A stretch of DNA of 6,373 bases from Pseudomonadota bacterium (lineage in GTDB: Bacteria; Pseudomonadota; Alphaproteobacteria; Caulobacterales; Aquidulcibacteraceae). The stretch covers positions 1 through 6,373 of the forward strand of contig JAEWNX010000088.1 in NCBI GenBank assembly GCA_023461135.1, written 5' to 3'. Shown one piece after another: positions 1 to 5,155 of the stretch. Below the pieces are notes generated by a model, which worked only from the letters and a program-made list of their open reading frames with translations, was not told where the DNA came from and did not search any database. Numbering within the stretch: the first letter of the stretch is position 1; every line of letters starts with the position of its first letter. Position numbers and translations under genes: made by a program.

Positions 1-444
1 GCGGTCTGCGCTGTCCTTGTTGGCGCCGACATTGGCGCCGACGACGCCGTGATGGCGCGCGCGCGCGGCGAGGCGATCGACGAACGCGTCAAGCCCATCA
101 TTGTTGAAGCCGAGGCGATTGATGATCGCGCGGTCCTCGGCGAGGCGAAAGATACGCGGCTGGGGATTGCCGCTCTGCGGCTTCGGCGTCACCGTTCCGC
201 ATTCGACGAAGCCGAAACCCGCGGCCAGCAACGCGTCCGGCGCCTCGCAATTCTTGTCGAAGCCTGCGGCCATGCCGATCGGATTGGGCAAGTCCAAGCC
301 TGCAAGGGTTGTCTTGAGCCGTGGCCAGCGGTCGGCGCGTGCGCGCGGGCCCAGCCCCAACCGGAGCGCCGAGAGCGCGGCCTTGTGCGCCGCTTCCGGA
401 TCGATCAGCCGGAGGCCGCGCGTAGCAATGTCATGCAAACTCAC
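1..444 (-). CDS. pyrD: Dihydroorotate dehydrogenase (quinone), class 2, N-terminal part, cut by window edge
   Basis: This flavoenzyme oxidises dihydroorotate to orotate, the fourth step of pyrimidine synthesis, and passes electrons to membrane quinone. The visible 148 codons read without a stop to the window edge. An N-terminal helical segment (about residues 1-45, including IDPEAAHKAALSALR) is typical of the membrane-associated class 2 enzymes. The barrel follows, with the FMN-binding GMAAGFDKN (57-65), GTVTPKPQ (83-90), the orotate-contacting NRLGFNN (109-115) and GANVGANKDS (136-145). The family is about 340-360 residues, so the catalytic-base loop and the C-terminal FMN phosphate site lie outside. 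The start is the GTG at 444: an in-frame TAG lies at 478-480 and the only other nearby start is TTG two codons later. No convincing Shine-Dalgarno precedes it. It is divergent from the S24 regulator. The identification is secure; the exact start is less so. Confidence 0.95.
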   Translation of the reverse strand, partial: MSLHDIATRGLRLIDPEAAHKAALSALRLGLGPRARADRWPRLKTTLAGLDLPNPIGMAAGFDKNCEAPDALLAAGFGFVECGTVTPKPQSGNPQPRIFRLAEDRAIINRLGFNNDGLDAFVDRLAARARHHGVVGANVGANKDSADR

Positions 445-471
445 GGCGGGCCGCTTGAACCGATTTTGTCC

Positions 472-497
472 CCCCGCCTAGCCCGGGGATTTTTTTC
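472..497 (+). other. GC hairpin followed by a T-run between divergent genes
   Basis: CCCCG at 472-476 pairs with CGGGG at 484-488 around a 7-nt loop and is followed by one A and a run of seven T, so on the + strand it has the shape of a short intrinsic terminator. No + strand gene precedes it: pyrD runs the other way from 444. If functional it would stop antisense transcription coming out of pyrD before it enters the regulator promoter. The stem is only 5 bp, so chance in GC-rich DNA, or a protein-binding site, is equally possible. Confidence 0.25.
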
Positions 498-508
498 CTA
501 TTTCTGGG

Positions 509-536
509 TTGAAAGTCCTTCTTGTGGTGCTATGCT
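509..536 (+). promoter_or_regulatory. Predicted promoter of the S24 regulator
   Basis: TTGAAA at 509-514 (5 of 6 to TTGACA), a 16-bp spacer, and TATGCT at 531-536 (4 of 6 to TATAAT). The overlapping GCTAT at 529-533 also fits the start of the Caulobacter housekeeping -10 consensus (GCTANAWC), 13 bp after TTGAAAG. Transcription would begin about 7 bp after the -10, at position 543, which is the A of the regulator's ATG. That would give a leaderless mRNA and agrees with the lack of a Shine-Dalgarno there. This is a prediction from motif and spacing only. Confidence 0.45.
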
Positions 537-542
537 CCGCCG

Positions 543-1166
543 ATGCAGCACGGCGACATCTGGCGCGCCCTCGATGCGCTGGCGCAGCGGCGCGGGCTTT
601 CGGCCTCTGGCCTGGCGCGCGCCGCCGGGCTTGATCCGACCACGTTCAACAAGTCCAAACGGCAGGCGCCGGACGGCAAACCGCGCTGGCCGTCGACCGA
701 AAGCGTCTCACGCGCTCTGGCGGCGGCGGAGACAGGCTGGGACGAATTCGCTGCCCTGCTCGCGGGACGTTCGGGCGGCGCGGGCCGCGCCATTCCCATC
801 GTCGGCATGGCGCGCGCGGGCGCCGACGGCTTCTTCGACGAGCAAGGCTTTCCGGTGGGGGCCGACGAAACGGTGCGCTTTCCCGATCTCGGCGATGAAC
901 GCGTCTATGCGCTCGAGATCGCCGGCGATTCCATGGAGCCTGTGTTTCGCGCGGGCGATGTCGTGATCGTGCAGCCGGGCGGATCGGTGCGGCGCGGCGA
1001 CCGCGTGGTGGTGCGCACGCGCGGCGGTGAAGTGATGGCCAAGGTGCTCGGCCGGCGCAACGAGCAAAGCGTTGAGCTTATCTCGCTCAATCCAGCGCAC
1101 CCCCCGCGCACGCTGGCGGCAGCGGAGATCGATTGGATCGCGCGCGTTTTGTGGGCGAGCCAGTAA
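543..1166 (+). CDS. XRE-like helix-turn-helix regulator with S24 (LexA-type) peptidase domain
   Basis: A 207-residue cytoplasmic transcriptional repressor of the LexA/CI architecture. Residues 1-75 form a helix-turn-helix domain; LSASGLARAAGLDPTTFNKS (19-38) reads as the DNA-binding core and is followed by RWPSTESVSRAL (48-59). Residues 84-204 form an S24 domain: candidate cleavage site Ala92-Gly93 in GMARAG, nucleophile Ser130 in GDSMEP and general base Lys167 in VMAKVL. The 37-residue Ser-Lys spacing equals that of E. coli LexA (119/156), so self-cleavage looks intact. It is not LexA itself, because the N-terminal domain differs. I recall similar proteins in Rhizobiales and Caulobacterales, but a target is not known to me. 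The start is ATG 543; TTG 522 in the same frame is possible but lies inside the predicted promoter. It is divergent from pyrD and convergent with sixA (30-bp gap without a clear terminator). Confidence 0.9.
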   Translation: MQHGDIWRALDALAQRRGLSASGLARAAGLDPTTFNKSKRQAPDGKPRWPSTESVSRALAAAETGWDEFAALLAGRSGGAGRAIPIVGMARAGADGFFDEQGFPVGADETVRFPDLGDERVYALEIAGDSMEPVFRAGDVVIVQPGGSVRRGDRVVVRTRGGEVMAKVLGRRNEQSVELISLNPAHPPRTLAAAEIDWIARVLWASQ

Positions 1167-1196
1167 CACTTCGCGCGAGCGCTCAATCTCCTGGCC

Positions 1197-1691
1197 TTAT
1201 CGCTCGGGCTTCCACGCCGCGATCAGACGTGGGCCGGCGGCGCGGAGGAGATCGCCGCGGATTTCGAACGCGGCGAAGGCCGCGGTCGGCAGATGTCCAG
1301 AGAGGTCGCGCGCCAGTTTTGAGCCGTCGTGCGCCTGATGCACCAAAGTCGACACCAGTTCGCCGAGGCCGGGATTGTGGCCGACGATGACGACGCTGTC
1401 GGCGTCGCTGGCGGAAAACGCATCCCAGATCCCTTCGGGCGCGGCGTGATAGAGCGCGTCCTCGAAACGCGTCTCCAGCGCGAAATTCTGCAGCCCGAAC
1501 TCGGCGGTCTCGCGCGTGCGCTGGGAAGATGAGACGAGCGCCAACGCGGGCTTCAACCCCGCGTCCTCCATCGCCGCGCCCGCGAGCGCGGCCTCGCGGC
1601 GGCCACGACCGGTGAGCCCGCGCGCCTCGTCGCTGTCGGCTTCGTGTGCGCGCACGGCTTTTGCGTGCCGGAACAGGATCAGGATCCGCAT
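1197..1691 (-). CDS. sixA: SixA-type phosphohistidine phosphatase (histidine phosphatase superfamily)
   Basis: A 164-residue cytoplasmic protein, close to the 161 residues of E. coli SixA, which removes phosphate from the histidine of HPt domains. It opens directly with the RHG-type motif LFRHAKA (6-12), giving catalytic His9 with Arg8. [10 protein letters not shown] (54-63) supplies the second arginine (Arg58), and VGHNPGL (103-109) the second catalytic histidine, His105. There is no cap-domain insertion, as expected for the short SixA branch. The start is ATG at 1691 and the stop TAA at 1197-1199. No Shine-Dalgarno is visible. A TTGACG lies on this strand at 1719-1714, but no matching -10 follows it. 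It is divergent from lysS (93-bp gap) and convergent with the S24 regulator. Family assignment is firm; the substrate is unknown, because related short members also act on small molecules or in nitrogen-regulated phosphorelays. Confidence 0.88.
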   Translation of the reverse strand: MRILILFRHAKAVRAHEADSDEARGLTGRGRREAALAGAAMEDAGLKPALALVSSSQRTRETAEFGLQNFALETRFEDALYHAAPEGIWDAFSASDADSVVIVGHNPGLGELVSTLVHQAHDGSKLARDLSGHLPTAAFAAFEIRGDLLRAAGPRLIAAWKPER

Positions 1692-1784
1692 GCGCGCCAG
1701 TCTGCCTCGTTCGCGTCAATGCGCAATGGCGGCTTTGCGCGGAGCCGAGCGCGCGTTATGCGGGTTTCTTCCTGGGATTCGCCG

Positions 1785-3404
1785 ATGACCGACCTCGCAA
1801 CGCTTGCCGCCGCCGCCAGAGCCTGGCCGTTCGAACAAGCGCGCCTGATCGTCGAGCGGCTGAAGAAAACGCCGAAGGATACGGTCATCTTCGAGACGGG
1901 GTACGGCCCGTCAGGCCTGCCGCACATCGGCACCTTCCAGGAAGTGGCGCGCACAACCATGGTGCGCCACGCGTTCCGGGTGCTGACGGACGATCGGATC
2001 AAGACGCGGCTGATCGCCTTCAGCGACGACATGGACGGCCTCAGAAAGGTCCCGGACAACATCCCGAACAAGGCGGTGCTGCAAGCGAACCTGCACAAGC
2101 CGCTGACGCAAGTGCCGGATCCGTTCGGCTGCTGCCAGAGCTTCGCGCACCACAACAACGCTCAACTGCGCGCGTTCCTCGACGGCTTCGGGTTCGAGTA
2201 CGAATTCATGTCCTCGACCGAGCAATATAAGTCAGGCGCATTCGACAAGACGCTGCTGACCATGCTCGACCGCTACGACCAGGTGATGGCGATCATGCTG
2301 CCGACGCTAGGCGAAGAGCGGCGCGCGACTTATTCGCCGTTCCTACCGATCAGCCCGAAGACGGGGCGTGTGCTGCAGGTCCCCACGCTCGCCCGCAATT
2401 TCGAGCGGGGCACGATCACGTTCGAAGACGAGGACGGCGCACGCACTGAAGTCCCGGTCACCGGCGGCAACGTAAAGATTCAATGGAAGCCTGATTGGGC
2501 GCTGCGCTGGGCGGCGCTGGGCGTCGATTACGAAATGTCCGGCAAGGATCTGATCGACAGTGTGCAGCAGAGTTCGAAGATTTGCCGCGTGTTGGGCGGC
2601 GCGCCGCCGGATGGATTCAATTACGAACTTTTCCTCGACGAGCACGGCCAGAAAATCTCAAAATCCAAGGGCAATGGCCTGACGATCGACGAATGGCTGC
2701 GTTATGCGCCGCCGGAGAGCCTTGCTTATTACATCTATCAAAAGCCGAAAACGGCAAAGCGGCTCTATTTCGATGTGATCCCGAAGGCCGTGGACGAGTA
2801 TCTCTCGTTCATCGACGCTTACCCGAAGCAGAACGAAGCTGAGCGCCTGGAAAATCCGGTGTGGCACATGCACTCCGGCAAGCCGCCGGCGCCGGAAATG
2901 GCTGCGCAATACCAAGCCAACGCCACGGTCGCGCCGGCGACGATCACGTTCGCGCTGTTGCTCAATCTCGTCGCGGCGGCGAATGCGGAGACGAAGGAGC
3001 AGCTCTGGAAGTTCATCGGCAAGTATGCGCCGGGCGCCTCGCCCGCAACGCATCCGATGCTCGACCGGCTCTGCGGCTATGCCATCGCCTATTACGAAGG
3101 CTTCGTGAAGCCGACAAAGCGCTTCCGCGCGGCGACGGAGAAGGAACGCGCCGCGTTCGAGGATTTGATCAAGCGCTTCGAGGCCCTCCCCGCGGACACG
3201 ACCGACGCGGAGACGGTCCAGAACGAGGTCTATGCCGTCGGCAAGGACCACGCGTTCGAACCGCTGCGCGATTGGTTCAAGGCGCTCTACGAGGTGTGCT
3301 TCGGCCAGGAAGCCGGCCCGCGGTTCGGCAGCTTCGCTGCTATTTTCGGCGTTCGGGAAACAGCGGCGCTGTTGCGCAAGGGCCTTGCAGGCGAGCTCTT
3401 GTAG
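1785..3404 (+). CDS. lysS: Lysyl-tRNA synthetase, class I (archaeal type)
   Basis: Charges tRNA-Lys with lysine in the cytoplasm. The 539 residues match the class I enzyme (also called LysK), unrelated in fold to the class II LysRS of most bacteria. [10 protein letters not shown] (41-50) holds the HIGH-type signature, followed by [12 protein letters not shown] (79-90), a diagnostic class I LysRS stretch. SSTEQYKSG (143-151) and [20 protein letters not shown] (237-256) are in the catalytic domain, and KISKSKGNG (290-298) is the KMSKS loop. The remainder, mostly helical, is the anticodon-binding part. The start ATG 1785 gives [16 protein letters not shown] and has a weak GGGA 7 bases upstream; ATG 1758 in the same frame would add nine residues. 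A possible promoter is TTGCGC (1735-1740), 16 bp, TATGCG (1757-1762), a weak match. The stop is TAG. No terminator is evident after it. All signature motifs are intact. Confidence 0.96.
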   Translation: MTDLATLAAAARAWPFEQARLIVERLKKTPKDTVIFETGYGPSGLPHIGTFQEVARTTMVRHAFRVLTDDRIKTRLIAFSDDMDGLRKVPDNIPNKAVLQANLHKPLTQVPDPFGCCQSFAHHNNAQLRAFLDGFGFEYEFMSSTEQYKSGAFDKTLLTMLDRYDQVMAIMLPTLGEERRATYSPFLPISPKTGRVLQVPTLARNFERGTITFEDEDGARTEVPVTGGNVKIQWKPDWALRWAALGVDYEMSGKDLIDSVQQSSKICRVLGGAPPDGFNYELFLDEHGQKISKSKGNGLTIDEWLRYAPPESLAYYIYQKPKTAKRLYFDVIPKAVDEYLSFIDAYPKQNEAERLENPVWHMHSGKPPAPEMAAQYQANATVAPATITFALLLNLVAAANAETKEQLWKFIGKYAPGASPATHPMLDRLCGYAIAYYEGFVKPTKRFRAATEKERAAFEDLIKRFEALPADTTDAETVQNEVYAVGKDHAFEPLRDWFKALYEVCFGQEAGPRFGSFAAIFGVRETAALLRKGLAGELL

Positions 3405-3424
3405 AACGCCTCGCGCCGCGCGTT

Positions 3425-3430
3425 TACAAT
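3425..3430 (+). promoter_or_regulatory. Possible -10 element upstream of the glycosyltransferase gene
   Basis: TACAAT matches TATAAT at 5 of 6 positions and is unusual in this GC-rich stretch. Its -35 is poor: TTGTAG at 3399-3404, at the end of lysS, is 20 bp away, longer than the usual 16-18. If used, transcription would start near 3437 and leave a leader of about 42 nt containing the inverted repeat at 3440-3454. Alternatively the glycosyltransferase gene is read through from lysS, since no terminator separates them. Confidence 0.3.
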
Positions 3431-3439
3431 CTACAGTTG

Positions 3440-3454
3440 GTTGTGGAAAACAAC
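3440..3454. repeat. Small perfect inverted repeat in the lysS-glycosyltransferase gap
   Basis: GTTGT (3440-3444) and ACAAC (3450-3454) form a perfect 5-bp stem around GGAAA. A second, mutually exclusive pairing joins AGTTG (3435-3439) to CAACT (3451-3455). There is no T-run after it, so it is not an intrinsic terminator. It could be an operator half-site pair or a weak leader hairpin; its short length means chance cannot be excluded. Confidence 0.4.
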
Positions 3455-3478
3455 TCCTGATCGTTCTCCTCACCGCCC

Positions 3479-4966
3479 ATGGGGATGGACGGGGCGGACC
3501 GGCAGCGTGCAGCTCATGCGCTCGACGCGGCAGAACTCGACGCCGCCTGCTTGGGATTTCATCGCGCTCACCCGCCGCGCTCCGCCAAGCGCACGTTCTA
3601 TATCACCCAACTCATCGCGCTCATCGCGCTCTTCTCAGGCCTCGTCTGGGTTGTGCGTACTGCCCCGGCGCTGACGGGAAATATCATCCATTACGGCGCG
3701 CTGGCGCTGTTCGGCGTCGCGATCGCTTGGCGGCTCATCGCCGCCTCGAACCTGAAGCGTGTGCTCTGGCGCCTCGCGGCGCCGGCAGAATGGCCGACAT
3801 ACACGATCCTTTGCCCGCTCTATCGCGAAGCGAATGTGGTCCCGGATCTCGTGGCGTCGCTGCGGCGGCTGGACTATCCGCTGCATGCGCTGCAGGTGAT
3901 CTTGCTGGTTGAGGGCGACGATCATGAGACAGTGAATGCGGCGCTCGCCGCCGCCACGACGCCGGAGATCGAAGTTGTCGTGGTCCCGCCCGCGGCGCCG
4001 CGCACTAAGCCGAAAGCGCTGAACGCGGGGCTGGCGCTGACGCGCGGCGAATATCTTGTCGTGTACGACGCGGAGGATCGCCCTCATGCGCAGCAATTGC
4101 GCGCGGCGCTCGCCGCGTTTCAGGACGGCGGCGAGCGCCTCGCCTGCCTTCAGGCGCCGCTCGACATCGATAATGCGGAAGACAGTTGGATCGCCCGCCA
4201 GTTCGCCGCCGAATATGCCATCCAGTTCCGGGAAATGCTGCCGATGCTCGCGCGCTGGGGGTTGCCCCTGCCGTTGGGCGGTTCGAGCAATCACTTCCGC
4301 ACCGCGGCCGTGCGGGCATGCGGCGGCTGGGATCCCTTCAACGTTACCGAGGACGCCGACCTCGGCTATCGGCTCGCGCGCGACGGCTATGTGAGCGGCG
4401 TAATCGGTCCGCCCACGTTCGAGGAAGCGCCGATCACCCTCGGCGCATGGCTCAGTCAGCGCACGCGCTGGATAAAAGGCCACATGCAGAGCTGGCTCGT
4501 GCTCATGCGCGATCCCGCGCGCGCAATTCGCGAGATGGGATTGGCCGGCTTTGCATCCATGCAGCTCATGCTCGGCGGCGGCGTAATCGCCGCGTTTGCG
4601 CACGGGCCGCTCGCCTTCGTCGTGCTGATCGCAGCGCTCTCACCCTATGACCTTCTGAAGATCGAAGACTTCATCCTTGTTGTCTTCGGCTACAGCGTGG
4701 CCATGCTCGCGGCGCTCAGCGCCTGCGCCCTCTCCAACAATCTGGGCCACGCGCGGGCGGCGCTCACCATGCCGCTCTACTGGCCGCTCGCATCGATCGC
4801 GGCTTGGCGCGCGTTGTTCGACCTCATCTTCCGGCCGCACCATTGGGCGAAGACGGCGCACGGCCTCTCGCTGAGCAGGCACGAGCCGCAGCCGCGCTCG
4901 ATCGCGCTCAATCAACGCAGCGACTGGAGCCGGCTGCACATCGCGTCGACATCGCCTTCACTCTGA
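3479..4966 (+). CDS. Membrane-embedded family 2 glycosyltransferase (BcsA/hyaluronan-synthase-like)
   Basis: A 495-residue inner-membrane enzyme that should transfer sugars from a nucleotide-sugar to a growing glycan or lipid acceptor. Two N-terminal membrane segments (about 41-60 and 68-88) precede a cytoplasmic GT-A domain (about 105-335). Its motifs are complete: EGDD (145-148), KPKALN (177-182), the metal-binding YDAED (196-200), TEDADLGYRL (290-299) with the probable catalytic base, and QRTRW (327-331), the Q(x)xRW acceptor-channel motif of processive enzymes. About three C-terminal membrane segments follow (near 360-388, 397-418, 430-451), then FRPHHWAKTAHG (451-462), a common ending in this group. 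The start is ATG 3479, the first after the in-frame TGA at 3458-3460; no Shine-Dalgarno is visible, and ATG 3485 is an alternative. No PilZ domain or partner polymer gene is present, so the product (exopolysaccharide, glycolipid or other) cannot be named. Confidence 0.9.
   Translation: MGMDGADRQRAAHALDAAELDAACLGFHRAHPPRSAKRTFYITQLIALIALFSGLVWVVRTAPALTGNIIHYGALALFGVAIAWRLIAASNLKRVLWRLAAPAEWPTYTILCPLYREANVVPDLVASLRRLDYPLHALQVILLVEGDDHETVNAALAAATTPEIEVVVVPPAAPRTKPKALNAGLALTRGEYLVVYDAEDRPHAQQLRAALAAFQDGGERLACLQAPLDIDNAEDSWIARQFAAEYAIQFREMLPMLARWGLPLPLGGSSNHFRTAAVRACGGWDPFNVTEDADLGYRLARDGYVSGVIGPPTFEEAPITLGAWLSQRTRWIKGHMQSWLVLMRDPARAIREMGLAGFASMQLMLGGGVIAAFAHGPLAFVVLIAALSPYDLLKIEDFILVVFGYSVAMLAALSACALSNNLGHARAALTMPLYWPLASIAAWRALFDLIFRPHHWAKTAHGLSLSRHEPQPRSIALNQRSDWSRLHIASTSPSL
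3611..3628 (+). repeat. Tandem 9-bp duplication inside the glycosyltransferase gene
   Basis: CTCATCGCG occurs twice back to back, encoding the LIALIA part of the first membrane segment (residues 45-50). It is in frame, so gain or loss of a unit would change the helix by three hydrophobic residues without breaking the gene. It may be simple convergence of leucine/isoleucine/alanine codons. Confidence 0.5.
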
Positions 4967-5155
4967 ACGCCGCGACGAGTTCCGCGATAGTTCATGAGTG
5001 GTTACCTCGTATCGCCACGATCAATCCTTAGTTCACGACTTGGCGCACTTACGCACACCGATTTCGTACAACAACGGCACAAAACACCGTCGCGCGAACC
5101 GTTGCTTTACGGAGCGCCGCTAGCCTTACCGGGAAATTAGCCATCGGGGTGGGCG
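4967..5155. other. Intergenic region between glycosyltransferase and sensor kinase genes
   Basis: 189 bp without a credible gene and noticeably less GC-rich than its flanks. It holds the direct repeat described separately. The best promoter-like string for the kinase is TTGCTT (5102-5107) with GCTAGC (5119-5124) 11 bp further on, close to the Caulobacter-type spacing but a weak -10. No intrinsic terminator for the glycosyltransferase and no full CtrA site (TTAA-N7-TTAA) is visible. Confidence 0.5.
4988..5038 (+). repeat. Spaced direct repeat upstream of the sensor kinase gene
   Basis: TAGTTCATGA at 4988-4997 and TAGTTCACGA at 5029-5038 differ at one of ten positions. Start-to-start spacing is 41 bp, near four helical turns, so both copies would face the same side of the DNA. 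This is compatible with a regulator binding site pair, but two copies of a 10-mer are modest evidence. Confidence 0.35.

Noticed and set aside
49..966. Long + strand open frame across pyrD and the start of the regulator
   Set aside because: It is antisense to pyrD, then out of frame with the S24 regulator; its translation is Arg/Ala-rich without motifs, as expected of a GC-rich shadow frame.
1167..1206. Possible bidirectional terminator between the regulator and sixA
   Set aside because: CGAGCG (1176-1181) can pair with CGCTCG (1201-1206), but the loop is 19 nt and there is no T-run on either strand.
1644..1784. Upstream extension of lysS overlapping sixA
   Set aside because: The extra 47 residues are not LysRS-like and would overlap the sixA start region; [10 protein letters not shown] at 1785 is the natural beginning.
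3442..3450. DnaA-box-like TGTGGAAAA
   Set aside because: One mismatch to TGTGGATAA, single copy, and no AT-rich unwinding region or dnaA/parA context, so no origin claim.
2658..3473. 271-codon minus-strand open frame inside lysS
   Set aside because: It lies antisense to conserved class I LysRS sequence; the translation is Arg-rich with no recognisable domain.
3635..4603. 322-codon minus-strand open frame inside the glycosyltransferase gene
   Set aside because: The opposite strand encodes intact GT2 motifs; this frame is composition-driven.
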